In this document: positions 22,696 to 32,456 of the stretch, one piece after another
Layout of the letters: each line of letters opens with the position of its first letter
Position numbering within the stretch: position 1 is the first letter of the stretch
Assembly (NCBI GenBank): GCA_011082265.1
Contig: CP049781.1
Location: 248,001 to 312,000 of the forward strand
Length of the DNA stretch: 64,000 bases
Direction of reading: 5' to 3'
Source of the DNA: Candidatus Lachnocurva vaginae
GTDB lineage: Bacteria; Bacillota; Clostridia; Lachnospirales; Lachnospiraceae
Notes under the pieces: model-generated
Told to the model about the DNA's origin: nothing
Database searches by the model: none
What the model saw: only the letters and a program-made list of their open reading frames with translations
Translations under genes and position numbers: made by a program

Positions 22696-24381
22696 ATGGA
22701 CGCAGAAGAAAAAGATTTGTATGATGCTGTTATTGTCGGCGGAGGTCCATCGGGACTTAGTGCGGCAATATATCTTGCAAGAGCTTGCTATCGAGTTCTA
22801 ATTGTAGAAAAAAAGAAGTTCGGCGGACTGGTTAATGAAACTAATGAAGTTGTAAATTATCCCGGAGCAGAGCCTCAGAATGGTGAAGAGCTTACAAGAA
22901 AAATGAAAAAGCAGGCGGAGTTTTTCGGTGCGGAATTTATGATAGCCGACGTAACAGCTTTAAATCTCGATTCTGATATAAAAATCGTAAAAACGGATAA
23001 AGGTGATTTGCATTGCCTTGGAGTGCTTCTTTCAACAGGAGCACATCCCAGACTCGTAGGCTTTAAGAATGAACGAAAGTTTAGAGGCAGAGGAGTCGCA
23101 TATTGTGCTATTTGTGACGGAGAATTCTTTACAGGTAAAGAAGTATTTGTTGTAGGTGGAGGATTTGCGGCAGCAGAAGAGAGCGGATTTTTAACAAAAT
23201 ACGCATCACATGTAACTCTTTTAATAAGAGAAGATGATTTTACTTGTGCAAAAGCAGTTGCAGATAAAGCAAGATCAAACAAAGATATTACTGTTCTTAC
23301 GAATACAGAAGTTATTTCAGTAGAAGGTGATAGCTCTGTACGAAAAATTATTTATAAGAATAATGTAACAGGTGAAATTACAACGCATTCAGCTATTGGA
23401 GGAGACATTATTGGAGTGTTCGTTTTTGCAGGATTTATTCCTTCAAATGAGCTTGTAAAAGATATTGTAGACCTTGATGAAAAAGGTTATGTTATTACAG
23501 ATAAAAATAATATGACTACAAAGGAGGGACTTTTTGCTTCGGGTGACATTTGCGTTAAATCTTTAAGACAGATTGTTACTGCTACTTCAGACGGAGCGGT
23601 AGCTGCAACATCAATGGAAAAATATCTTGCAAAACGTAGAGCAGTGCTTAATGTTTTACCAAAAATGCAGAAAAAAGAGAATAGATATGCAAAAGAAAAT
23701 GCAACCTTTGATGCAAAATCTGAAGGAGAAGAATCATTGAACACAGGTGGTTTTAAAGTCTTGGATGGAGATATGGTTTCTCAGCTTAATACAGTATTTT
23801 CAAAATTGACGAAGAAGTTAATTTTGGAAGTTCATACCAATAATACAGAGATTTCAAATGAACTTGTCTTGTATATGAAAGAAATTTCATCCCTTACTGA
23901 CCATATAAGCATGAAGGAAGTTTCCTTGGAAGGCGAAATAAGTGAAGAAACGTCAAATGAAGAAATGGTTCCTTATGTAAGAGTCCTTAATGAAAATGGA
24001 GAGCCTGTAGGAATTAATTTCCATGGAGTTCCGGGAGGACATGAATTTACATCATTTATTTTGGGGCTTTACAATGCGGGAAGTGCCGGGCAGAAAGTTT
24101 CAGATGAAAACATAGATAAAATAAATTCTATAAAAGAAGATATTCATTTGACAATTTTAGTATCATTAAATTGTACTATGTGCCCTGAGCTTGTAACATC
24201 TGCAGAAAGAATCATTACTTTATCCGATAAAGTAACGGCGGACATATATGATTTTAAGCACTTTAAAGAGCTAAAAGACAAATATGATGTAATGAGTGTT
24301 CCATGTTTCGTAATTAATGGAAAGGATGTTCATTTCGGAAAGAAGAATGTTTCAGAATTGATTGATATAATTTTGCAATAA
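22696..24381 (+). CDS. AhpF-like flavoprotein reductase with domains in reversed order
   Basis: Presumed electron donor to AhpC. Residues 1-310 are a thioredoxin-reductase unit: FAD-binding VIVGGGPSG (13-20), redox-active CAIC (137-140 in YCAICDGEF), NAD(P)H-binding VVGGGFAAAEESGF, and the C-terminal FAD motif GLFASGDIC. After a charged linker (about 325-350) the last 200 residues form a tandem thioredoxin-fold unit like the N-terminal domain of E. coli AhpF, ending with CTMC (493-496) in SLNCTMCPELV and the cis-Pro region MSVPCFVING. In classical AhpF this unit is at the N-terminus, so the order is reversed; total 561 aa. It is 3 bases after ahpC and followed by a strong terminator. Confidence 0.9.
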   Translation: MDAEEKDLYDAVIVGGGPSGLSAAIYLARACYRVLIVEKKKFGGLVNETNEVVNYPGAEPQNGEELTRKMKKQAEFFGAEFMIADVTALNLDSDIKIVKTDKGDLHCLGVLLSTGAHPRLVGFKNERKFRGRGVAYCAICDGEFFTGKEVFVVGGGFAAAEESGFLTKYASHVTLLIREDDFTCAKAVADKARSNKDITVLTNTEVISVEGDSSVRKIIYKNNVTGEITTHSAIGGDIIGVFVFAGFIPSNELVKDIVDLDEKGYVITDKNNMTTKEGLFASGDICVKSLRQIVTATSDGAVAATSMEKYLAKRRAVLNVLPKMQKKENRYAKENATFDAKSEGEESLNTGGFKVLDGDMVSQLNTVFSKLTKKLILEVHTNNTEISNELVLYMKEISSLTDHISMKEVSLEGEISEETSNEEMVPYVRVLNENGEPVGINFHGVPGGHEFTSFILGLYNAGSAGQKVSDENIDKINSIKEDIHLTILVSLNCTMCPELVTSAERIITLSDKVTADIYDFKHFKELKDKYDVMSVPCFVINGKDVHFGKKNVSELIDIILQ

Positions 24382-24423
24382 TTCGTAGTAAAAAATAAAA
24401 AGAAACAATTATATATAATAAAA

Positions 24424-24500
24424 AGAGACGAAGGTCTATCTAATTCCTTATATCAGCGAAAGCTGATTGGCTAAGGAATTTAAGGCTTCGTCTTTTTTTA
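24424..24500 (+). terminator. Strong terminator after the ahpC operon
   Basis: Nested hairpin: AGACGAAG (24426-24433) with CTTCGTCT (24486-24493), AATTCCTTA with TAAGGAATT, and ATCAGC with GCTGAT capped by a GAAA tetraloop, then seven T. Confidence 0.93.
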
Positions 24501-24501
24501 C

Positions 24502-24530
24502 TTTACTTTATAATAAAACTGTACTACAAT
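24502..24530 (+). promoter_or_regulatory. Promoter of the yibEF-ABC operon
   Basis: TTTACT at 24502-24507, 17-base spacer, TACAAT at 24525-24530, just after the ahpC operon terminator and 42 bases before the chosen start. Confidence 0.55.
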
Positions 24531-24571
24531 AGCAATACGTTGATGTGATGAAAAGGAGAAATTCTTTTTAT

Positions 24572-25810
24572 ATGAAAACTATGGCAAAAAATCGGAGAGG
24601 AGAAGATGAGGAATCGAAAGGTTACTTTAAATCTTTTTTCAGCGATATATTAAGGAATAAATTACAGCTTACAAAGATAATTTTATCCATAATTATCGTG
24701 TTATTTTCCATAATTTTTTCTTTTAACAATGATTTTTTGTATGAAAAACCTATAGGAAAGGTAATAAAAAATGAGTCGGTAAAAAAATATGTAAAAAAAA
24801 TCAGCGGAGTAAAAAGCAGAGTTTATGTTCAAAAACTTACTATAAAGATAAGAAATACTAAATACAAAGATAGGATTCTTGTTATAAAGAATAAATATAC
24901 TGATGCCGAATTCAGAACGCATTCTTACAATAAGGGAGAGAAAGTCTTTTTAGAGCTTAAGAAAAGTGATGATGCAGCTTTAAAATCTAAGTCTAACCAA
25001 AAAAAGAGTGCATTAGTAAATAATAGAAAAACTTTAGAATCGGATATGTTTGCCAAGATTGTCGGAGTAAAGAGGGACGGTGCATTTATATTTCTTGCAG
25101 CTCTTACAATTTCACTTTTAATTATGATAGCAAATAGAAGAAGTATATTCATAATTTTATCAACGATAGGGAATGTAATGCTTTTTCTTATCAGTATGGA
25201 ATGGGTTTTTAAAGAAGAAAATATAGACTTTATATCGATATTACTTTCAATCTTAATTATTTTCTTTACATTTATACTTTTACAGGGATTTACGAGAAAA
25301 TCTTTTTCTTCGATAGCATCCACGATAGTAACAGTGCTTTTCGTAATAGGACTTTATGAGCTCTTAGTCTTGGGATTTTCGGACCTTCCTTATGAATTCG
25401 TTCAATTTACTAATGGAAATGAAGATATAGAAGCTCTATATCGTGCAAGTCTTGTATTTACGATTTTAGGAGCTGTTATGGATGTAGCAGTGACAGTTAA
25501 TTCTTCAGTAAGTGAGATTATAAGAACGACAGAGGATATAACTGTAAAAAAGCTTATTCCTTCGATTAGAGAAATCGGAGATGATATTAACGGAACTATG
25601 ATAAATGTAGTATTTTTTACATTTATTTTGGGAGAACTTCCTCTTATCATATTAAAGCTATCAAATGGGTATGCAATTTCGACGTTATTAGGGTATGGAA
25701 CAGAATTTGAAATCATAAGATTTTTAATCGGAGCAATCGGAATAGTACTGGCAATACCGGTGTCAGCTTTCTTTGCGATAGTATTTAATAGAAAGGAGCT
25801 TTTTAGATGA
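24572..25810 (+). CDS. YibE/F family membrane protein (YibE-like)
   Basis: Polytopic membrane protein of the YibE/F family, function unproven. After a short charged N-terminus comes one membrane helix (about 30-48 of the mature frame), a basic extracytoplasmic region (about 50-170, with KYKDRILVIKNKYTDAEF), then seven or so membrane helices carrying the family signature RASLVFTILGAVMDVAVTVNSS, in parts, and GDDINGTMINVVFFTFILGELPL, in parts. I start at ATG 24572, 13 bases after AAGGAG; a GTG/ATG pair at 24545-24550 lies before that site. The stop overlaps the next start (ATGA). The operon partners are a second YibE/F protein and an ABC transporter with FtsX-like permease. Confidence 0.85.
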   Translation: MKTMAKNRRGEDEESKGYFKSFFSDILRNKLQLTKIILSIIIVLFSIIFSFNNDFLYEKPIGKVIKNESVKKYVKKISGVKSRVYVQKLTIKIRNTKYKDRILVIKNKYTDAEFRTHSYNKGEKVFLELKKSDDAALKSKSNQKKSALVNNRKTLESDMFAKIVGVKRDGAFIFLAALTISLLIMIANRRSIFIILSTIGNVMLFLISMEWVFKEENIDFISILLSILIIFFTFILLQGFTRKSFSSIASTIVTVLFVIGLYELLVLGFSDLPYEFVQFTNGNEDIEALYRASLVFTILGAVMDVAVTVNSSVSEIIRTTEDITVKKLIPSIREIGDDINGTMINVVFFTFILGELPLIILKLSNGYAISTLLGYGTEFEIIRFLIGAIGIVLAIPVSAFFAIVFNRKELFR

Positions 25811-26562
25811 TAATAGGCTTACTTTCATTGATACTCTTTATCCTTCTTGCACTTATAGGAAAAGAGAGAGGAGTAACAACAGCATTTACTATACTTTTTA
25901 ATACGCTGGTCATGATACTTTATATAAGAGGAATTATGAAAGGATTCCCATTAATTTTATTTACGATAGTTGCAACCTTTTTATTTATGGTGATAAATCT
26001 ATTCGTTCAAAATGGATACAATGTAAAAACAAGAGTGTCTTTTGTATCGGTAGTAATTATTTTGCTTTTGATATCGTTATATAGCATTTTTGTAATACAA
26101 ATGTATGAGGTCGGAGGATTTTCAGACATTTATGTATATGATGAAGACCTTCAATATTTTAAAGTAAATATCGGAAGAAATTCAGATGTTTTATTTATGT
26201 GTGCGACTGTAACGGGAACACTTGGGGCTTTAATAGATTCCGCAATTTCCATAGCAACTGCTGTAAATGAAGTATATGTTCAAAATCCCGGGATTGAAGA
26301 AAAAAAACTTTTTATGTCGGGAATTTATGTAGGACGGGATATATTAGGAACTACGATAAATACACTTCTTTTTGCTCAGGCAGGCGAAGGATTTTTCGTA
26401 TGGATGATTTATTTGAAGCAGCATTATAGTTTCCTTAAAATTATAAATTCAAAGTCATTTTTTCAGGAAATCTTTTTTGTCTTTTTGGCAAATTTAGGAT
26501 GCTTCTTAATAATTCCGCTCACAGCTTACATAACGGCAAAAGTACTAAAAAATCATAAATAA
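25807..26562 (+). CDS. YibE/F family membrane protein (YibF-like)
   Basis: 251-residue all-membrane protein with about seven hydrophobic segments, lacking the soluble extracytoplasmic part of the preceding gene. Family motifs are CATVTGTLGALIDSAISIATAV and VGRDILGTTINTLLFAQAGE (parts shown), which align with the corresponding stretches of the upstream protein, so the two are paralogous halves likely to work as a pair. Its ATG overlaps the upstream stop by four bases. AAAGGAG lies just before it. The ABC gene follows after 21 bases with its own AGGAGG. Confidence 0.85.
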   Translation: MIIGLLSLILFILLALIGKERGVTTAFTILFNTLVMILYIRGIMKGFPLILFTIVATFLFMVINLFVQNGYNVKTRVSFVSVVIILLLISLYSIFVIQMYEVGGFSDIYVYDEDLQYFKVNIGRNSDVLFMCATVTGTLGALIDSAISIATAVNEVYVQNPGIEEKKLFMSGIYVGRDILGTTINTLLFAQAGEGFFVWMIYLKQHYSFLKIINSKSFFQEIFFVFLANLGCFLIIPLTAYITAKVLKNHK

Positions 26563-26583
26563 AAATATTTTTAGGAGGTTATA

Positions 26584-29094
26584 ATGTTAGAACTTAGGAG
26601 AATTGCAAAATCGTACAAATTTGGAAATAATGTACAAAATGTGTTAAAGGATATAAATCTTAAATTTCGTGATAGCGAATTTGTATCAATTTTAGGGCCT
26701 TCCGGCTCAGGAAAGACAACGCTTCTTAATATTATAGGCGGACTTTTATCTTATGATGAAGGAGATTTAATAATAAATAATGTCTCTACAAGAGAGTATA
26801 AGGATAGAGATTGGGATTCTTATAGAAATCATTCTGTAGGATTCGTTTTTCAAAATTATAATCTTATACCTCATCAGACTGTATTGCAAAATGTCATGCT
26901 TTCGCTAATTATTTCAGGTGAAAAAGGAAGCAAAGTAAAAGAAAAAGCAAAAAGAGCATTGGAGAAGGTTGGCCTTTCTGAGCATATAAATAAAAAGCCT
27001 AATCAGTTATCAGGTGGGCAAATGCAGAGAGTGTCAATTGCAAGAGCTATTGTAAATGATCCGGATATAATTTTAGCGGATGAGCCTACCGGAGCACTTG
27101 ATACAAAAACAAGCGAGCAGATTATGAAAATTTTAAAAGAAATTTCAGAAGATAGACTTGTAATTATGGTTACTCATAATCCGGAGCTTTCCGAGACTTA
27201 TTCTAATAGAATTATTAATTTAAGAGACGGAAAAATTGAAGGAGATACTAATCCTTTAGAAGAAATAAAAGAAAGCAATTATTCTGACGAAGAAATAAGT
27301 GATAAGAAGAAGACTAAAAAAGCTAAAAAAACTTCTATGTCATTTTTTACTTCCATAAAATTAAGCTTTAATAACCTTAAAACGAAAAAAGGAAGAACGA
27401 TTTTAACAGCTTTTGCCGGATCTATCGGAATTATAGGAATTTCAACTGTTCTTGCACTTTCAAACGGGATTAATACATATATTACGTCTATGCAAAAAGA
27501 TACAATGAAATCATATCCTATCGCAATAAATAAAAAGACTGTAGATTTTAACGGAATGATAAAAAAGGCGAATGAGCTTAGAAAAAATAAAAAGAAAGCA
27601 AAAGATGGAATATATGTAAGTAACGTTGATATGACAGACATACGTTCGCAAACAAATATTACGACTAATGATTTAAAAGCATTAAAAAAATATCTCGATA
27701 ATAAGGATAATAAAATAAATAAGTACATAGGAAAGAGAGGAGTTGTATATAATTACAATACTTCTTTCGATGCTTGGTCTTATTCAAAAGACGATATATT
27801 AGTTAAAACGGATGCTAAAGTTGTATTGAAAAAGGAAAATGCCGATGTACCGTCCAATTTCAACACATCGAGAAAGGGTATGGGAACCTTAGGAGGAGAA
27901 GGCAAAGAAACTGCTGAAAACTTCTCGGAGATTATGTCCGAAAAAGGCAATATGGTTTCAAGTGTTGTAAAAGAAAACTATAAGCTTTTAAAAGGAAAAT
28001 ATCCTAGTGAATATAATGAAGTTTTATTAGTTTTACAAGATGATAGTAGCATAGCTCCGAAGGCTCTATATCAGCTTGGCTTTATTTCAAAGGATAAATA
28101 TAAAGAAATTGTTTCAAAAGGAAAAGAGAATAAAAAAGCAAGCTTTGAAAAGATACTTGATTATAAGGATGTTTTAAATCATACATTTTATGTAGTTCCG
28201 AAAGCTCTTCAATTTGAAAAAGGACAAAAGAATTTCTATTCACTTAAACCAAGCAATTTAATAGATAAAGCTTTTCTTGATAAAAATGCTATTAAAGTTA
28301 ATATAGTCGGAATTGTAAAAGAAAAAGATAATGCAAAGAATTCTTCTTTAAGTACTTCGATTGCTTATACACATAAGCTTACAAAAAAAATTGCACAGGT
28401 AACTGATGAAAGCGAAGCGGTAAAGGAACAGGAACAGAATAAAAATATAAATATTTTTACAGGAAAAGAGTTTAATAAGGACTTCACATATAATGATGTA
28501 ATGGATAGTCTTGGAAGTGTTGATTTATCTTCTCCTGATTCGATAAGCATTTATACTGACAAATTTGAAGATAAGGAAAATGTGGATAAAGAGATAAAAG
28601 CATATAATAAGAGAGTAAAATCCAATCAAAAGATTTCTTACACCGATTATGTAAAATTTATGACACAGACATTTACCAAGATTGTAAGCGTTATAAGTAT
28701 GGTACTAATAGCTTTTGTTGCTGTAGCACTTTTTGTATCCTGCATTATGATAGGAATTATTACACATATTTCAGTTATGGAAAGAACGAAGGAAATCGGA
28801 ATACTTAGAGCTATTGGAGCATCAAAGAAGAATATTAAAAATGTATTCAATGCTGAAACTATAATAATAGGAATATTAGCGGGAGCAATTGGAGTATTCA
28901 TTTCATACTTACTTACATTCCCGATAAATACAGCAGTACGTCATGCAGTTGACAGCCATATAACAACTTATATTAAATTCGTTCCTTCACTTATGCTTAT
29001 TTTATTAAGTGTATTCATTAATTTTATCGGAGGATTTTTACCTGCGAGATCAGCAGCTAAAAAAGATCCGGTCGATGCACTAAGAACGGAGTAA
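26584..29094 (+). CDS. MacB-like ABC transporter: ATPase fused to FtsX-type permease
   Basis: 836-residue fusion. Residues 1-225 are a LolD/MacB-type ATPase (Walker A GPSGSGKT near residue 38, Q-loop FVFQNYNLI, signature LSGGQMQR, Walker B IILADEPTGALD, H-loop MVTHN). A charged linker rich in Lys (about 230-255) leads to a first membrane helix (about 275-300, GRTILTAFAGSIGIIGISTV, in parts), a large extracytoplasmic region (about 300-700) and three C-terminal helices with the FtsX motif VMERTKEIGILRAIGAS, ending AAKKDPVDALRTE. Such proteins transduce force to extracytoplasmic partners or export peptides and lipids rather than importing. AGGAGG precedes the ATG. Linkage to yibE/yibF suggests one complex; the substrate is unknown. 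Confidence 0.88.
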   Translation: MLELRRIAKSYKFGNNVQNVLKDINLKFRDSEFVSILGPSGSGKTTLLNIIGGLLSYDEGDLIINNVSTREYKDRDWDSYRNHSVGFVFQNYNLIPHQTVLQNVMLSLIISGEKGSKVKEKAKRALEKVGLSEHINKKPNQLSGGQMQRVSIARAIVNDPDIILADEPTGALDTKTSEQIMKILKEISEDRLVIMVTHNPELSETYSNRIINLRDGKIEGDTNPLEEIKESNYSDEEISDKKKTKKAKKTSMSFFTSIKLSFNNLKTKKGRTILTAFAGSIGIIGISTVLALSNGINTYITSMQKDTMKSYPIAINKKTVDFNGMIKKANELRKNKKKAKDGIYVSNVDMTDIRSQTNITTNDLKALKKYLDNKDNKINKYIGKRGVVYNYNTSFDAWSYSKDDILVKTDAKVVLKKENADVPSNFNTSRKGMGTLGGEGKETAENFSEIMSEKGNMVSSVVKENYKLLKGKYPSEYNEVLLVLQDDSSIAPKALYQLGFISKDKYKEIVSKGKENKKASFEKILDYKDVLNHTFYVVPKALQFEKGQKNFYSLKPSNLIDKAFLDKNAIKVNIVGIVKEKDNAKNSSLSTSIAYTHKLTKKIAQVTDESEAVKEQEQNKNINIFTGKEFNKDFTYNDVMDSLGSVDLSSPDSISIYTDKFEDKENVDKEIKAYNKRVKSNQKISYTDYVKFMTQTFTKIVSVISMVLIAFVAVALFVSCIMIGIITHISVMERTKEIGILRAIGASKKNIKNVFNAETIIIGILAGAIGVFISYLLTFPINTAVRHAVDSHITTYIKFVPSLMLILLSVFINFIGGFLPARSAAKKDPVDALRTE

Positions 29095-29173
29095 AATTAA
29101 ATAAATTATATTTTATGCAAAAATGTCTCGAAAAAATGTTATTATATTTAGGAACAATTGATAGGAGACATGT

Positions 29174-30157
29174 ATGAAAAATACTAAAATAAAAATTTTT
29201 GTAAAAATGGCTTTTTTTCTTGCTATTTTGCTTATATTAATACAGATTTTTAATGTGGCAGTTCTAAATGCTGCTATTAAACATCAAAATAAAGAGGCTT
29301 TAGGAACTGAAATTGTAGACCTTGATTCTATGCGTGAAAAAGTAGATACAATAGATATATTAGCTCTGGGAGATAGCGAGAGCTATACTTCATTTTCTCC
29401 TATGGATTTATGGGAAAAAGAAGGTGTAACAAGCTTTGTGCTTGCAAAATCGGGACAAAGAATTTCAGATGCTTATCATATTTTAAAAAATAATTTAAAA
29501 AGGCAGAATCCTAAAGCTGTATTTTTGGAAACAAACATGCTTTTTGAGACATATGGAAGACTTCATGACTATACACATAATTTAAAAAATGAACTTTTTT
29601 ATGATATGGCTTTAGTTAAGTATCATAGTGTATGGAAGATTTTGTTTGAGAAAGATGAGCAACGATATCAAAGTTATAAAGGCTTTAATTTCTATGCTGC
29701 TAAGGCTCCATATACAGGAAATAAGAATTATATGAAGGAGGAAAAATATCATAATCCTTTTCTATATGGGAATAAGCTTATTTTTGAAAGGATTGTAAAA
29801 ATGTGTAAAAAGAGGAAGATAAAGCTTATTATGTATAGTGCTCCTTCACCTAATAATTATTCAAAAAGCACTCATGATTTTTTGACAGCACTTGCAAAAG
29901 AGAATAATCTTGAATATATTGACATGAATCTTATGGTAGATAAGCTCGGAATTGACTGGAATATAGACTCACTTGATAATGGTGATCATGTTAATGTTTC
30001 CGGAACTAACAAAATAATGAATTATTTTTCTTCTTATATAAAAGCATTTAAAATTAAAGATAAAAGACGAGATAAAAAATATTCGGATTGGAATAAAGAG
30101 CTTTCAGAATATGCTGGTAGAAGAGATGTTCTCGTTAAAAATATACGTAATAACTGA
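29174..30157 (+). CDS. Membrane-anchored SGNH-hydrolase-like protein
   Basis: 327 residues with an N-terminal signal-anchor helix (about 8-32), then an extracytoplasmic alpha/beta domain. The opening strand and motif ILALGDSESYTSFSP contain GDS, and DNGDHVNVSGTNKIMNYF near the C-terminus supplies the Asp-His pair, together the catalytic layout of the SGNH/GDSL superfamily; the middle has FLETNMLFE, at the position of the Asn/Gly blocks. DltD- and AlgX-type relatives act on cell-envelope polymers, often as O-acylation partners, but no MBOAT acyltransferase gene is adjacent. TAGGAGA precedes the ATG. Substrate unknown. Confidence 0.65.
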   Translation: MKNTKIKIFVKMAFFLAILLILIQIFNVAVLNAAIKHQNKEALGTEIVDLDSMREKVDTIDILALGDSESYTSFSPMDLWEKEGVTSFVLAKSGQRISDAYHILKNNLKRQNPKAVFLETNMLFETYGRLHDYTHNLKNELFYDMALVKYHSVWKILFEKDEQRYQSYKGFNFYAAKAPYTGNKNYMKEEKYHNPFLYGNKLIFERIVKMCKKRKIKLIMYSAPSPNNYSKSTHDFLTALAKENNLEYIDMNLMVDKLGIDWNIDSLDNGDHVNVSGTNKIMNYFSSYIKAFKIKDKRRDKKYSDWNKELSEYAGRRDVLVKNIRNN

Positions 30158-30199
30158 TAAAAATTTAATAAATGTTCAATTTAATCATATTTTAAGCAT

Positions 30200-30227
30200 T
30201 TGCATATTTACTATTATATGATAAAAT
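30200..30227 (+). promoter_or_regulatory. Promoter of the membrane pyrophosphatase gene
   Basis: TTGCAT at 30200-30205, 16-base spacer, TAAAAT at 30222-30227. Confidence 0.5.
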
Positions 30228-30285
30228 GAAAAATACTGTTTTATGATTATAGTATGTAGATTTTTTAATGGGAGGTAAACATTAA

Positions 30286-32283
30286 ATGAACACATTGGAA
30301 ATTGTTATTCCTGCTATTGCAGTAATAGCACTTCTCTTTTCCTTATCAAATGCTCTCTTTGTAAAAAAGCAGAGTGAAGGTAGTGGAAAGATGCCTGAAA
30401 TTGCAGCAGCAATAAGAGAAGGAGCTAATGCATTTCTTTATTCGGAATACAGAATTTTAGTATTTTTTGTAGTTGCAATGTTCTTAGTTATAGGATTTGC
30501 ATTACATAATTGGCTTGAAGCAGGCTGCTTCTTAGTAGGAGCTGCATTTTCAGTTTTGGCAGGATTTGTAGGAATGAGAGTTGCAACACTTGCAAATGTT
30601 CGTACATCTAATGCTGCTAAGGAAAGCGGAATGATAAAGGCTCTTAATATTGCTTATCATGGCGGTGCCGTTATGGGATTTGCAGTTGTAGGACTTGGAC
30701 TTTTAGGAGCAAGTGTTATATATGTATTAGAAGGAGATACCGAGATATTATTCGGTTACAGCTTGGGAGCATCTACAGTAGCTCTTTTTGCCCGTGTTGG
30801 TGGTGGTATTTATACAAAGGCTGCCGATGTAGGAGCTGACCTTGTTGGAAAGGTTGAAAATAATATTCCTGAAGATGACCCTAGAAACCCTGCAACAATA
30901 GCAGATAATGTAGGAGATAACGTAGGAGACGTTGCCGGAATGGGAGCAGATCTTTTTGAATCTTATGTAGGAGCTATCGTTTCAGCTGTTACACTCGGTG
31001 TTGTGGCATATCAAGGCACGAAGTATCAGGCAGCAGCAGCTCTTTTCCCTCTTATACTTGCAGCAGTAGGTATTGTTGCATCCTTAATCGGATCATTCTT
31101 CGTAAGAGGAAAGGAGGGTGGAAATCCTCAAGCAGCACTTAATATGGGAAGCTATGTAGCTTATATAATTGTAATTATTGCATCAGTTGTATTAAGCAAG
31201 ACCTTCTTAAATGATTTTAACCCTGCGATTTCGATTATCTTCGGACTTTTAGTAGGATCAGTTATTGGAAAAGTAACAGAAATATATACATCAGATAAAT
31301 ATAATTCAGTAAAGACGATTGCACAGCAGTCTGAGACAGGTGCAGGAACAACAGTTATAAGCGGTCTTGCAGTAGGAATGAAATCAACAGTTATTCCTAT
31401 ACTTTGCATTTGCGTAGGTATTGTTGTTGCATATAAGGTTTCAGGACTTTATGGAATTGCTCTTGCAGCAGTTGGAATGCTTGCTACTACAGGAAGCACA
31501 ATTGCAGTAGATGCATACGGACCTATTGCTGATAATGCAGGCGGTATCGCTGAAATGTCCGGACTTGACGAAAGCGTAAGAGATATTACAGATACACTTG
31601 ATTCAGTAGGTAATACAACAGCTGCTATAGGAAAGGGATTTGCAATCGGTTCTGCTGCACTTACAGCACTTGCACTTTTCGTTTCATATGCACAGGCTGT
31701 AGGAATTAATGCAATCAACATTATGAAACCAGAAGTTGTTGTCGGAATATTTATCGGTGGTATGCTTTCATTCTTATTCTCAGCACTTACAATGGAATCA
31801 GTTTCAAAAGCTGCTTACCAGATGGTAGAAGAAGTAAGAAGACAGTTCAAAGAAGATGATGGAATCTTAAAAGGAACAAGTCGTCCAAATTACAAGAGAT
31901 GCGTAGGAATTTCTACTCATGCAGCACTTAAGGAAATGATTATTCCGGGAATCCTTGCAGCAGGTTCACCTATCGTTGTAGGACTTGTACTTGGAACTGA
32001 AGCACTTGGTGGTATGCTTGCAGGAGCTCTTGTCAGCGGTGTTCTTATGGCAATCTTCATGGCTAATGCCGGTGGTGCTTGGGATAATGCTAAGAAATAT
32101 ATTGAAAGTGGTGCTCATGGCGGAAAAGGATCTGAAGCACACAAGGCTGCAGTCGTAGGAGATACAGTAGGAGATCCGTTCAAGGATACATCAGGTCCTG
32201 CTATTAACATCCTTATTAAGCTTATGACGGTAATTTCACTCGTATTTGCACCGTTATTCCTTAAATTGGGATCGTTATTCTAA
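30286..32283 (+). CDS. hppA: Membrane-bound, K+-stimulated ion-pumping pyrophosphatase
   Basis: Hydrolyses pyrophosphate in the cytoplasm and pumps H+ or Na+ across the membrane. The 665 residues contain about 16 hydrophobic segments and the signature GGGIYTKAADVGADLVGKVE, followed by DDPRNPATIADNVGDNVGD and a second acidic site, GDTVGDPFKDTSGP, near the C-terminus. GNTTAAIGKGFAIGSA has Ala where K+-independent enzymes have Lys, which marks the K+-dependent class; many in this class move Na+, so the ion is left open. Transcribed alone: its own promoter upstream and a strong terminator downstream. GGGAGGT precedes the ATG. Confidence 0.95.
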   Translation: MNTLEIVIPAIAVIALLFSLSNALFVKKQSEGSGKMPEIAAAIREGANAFLYSEYRILVFFVVAMFLVIGFALHNWLEAGCFLVGAAFSVLAGFVGMRVATLANVRTSNAAKESGMIKALNIAYHGGAVMGFAVVGLGLLGASVIYVLEGDTEILFGYSLGASTVALFARVGGGIYTKAADVGADLVGKVENNIPEDDPRNPATIADNVGDNVGDVAGMGADLFESYVGAIVSAVTLGVVAYQGTKYQAAAALFPLILAAVGIVASLIGSFFVRGKEGGNPQAALNMGSYVAYIIVIIASVVLSKTFLNDFNPAISIIFGLLVGSVIGKVTEIYTSDKYNSVKTIAQQSETGAGTTVISGLAVGMKSTVIPILCICVGIVVAYKVSGLYGIALAAVGMLATTGSTIAVDAYGPIADNAGGIAEMSGLDESVRDITDTLDSVGNTTAAIGKGFAIGSAALTALALFVSYAQAVGINAINIMKPEVVVGIFIGGMLSFLFSALTMESVSKAAYQMVEEVRRQFKEDDGILKGTSRPNYKRCVGISTHAALKEMIIPGILAAGSPIVVGLVLGTEALGGMLAGALVSGVLMAIFMANAGGAWDNAKKYIESGAHGGKGSEAHKAAVVGDTVGDPFKDTSGPAINILIKLMTVISLVFAPLFLKLGSLF

Positions 32284-32292
32284 AGAAAGATA

Positions 32293-32345
32293 AAAGCACC
32301 TTTTAAAGTCGAAACAAATGGACTTTAAAGGGTGTTTTTTATTTT
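32293..32345 (+). terminator. Terminator after hppA
   Basis: A 14-bp stem, CACCTTTTAAAGTC (32297-32310) with GACTTTAAAGGGTG (32321-32334), 10-base loop, then TTTTTTATTTTTTATT. Confidence 0.93.
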
Positions 32346-32456
32346 TTATTAATATTTAGATATTTTAAAATCTATATAAAAAAGGAAAGACTTATTGCAC
32401 TTTTTACTTAAAGTGGGACATAGGAAGAATATGATAAATAATTTACGAGGTAGTTT

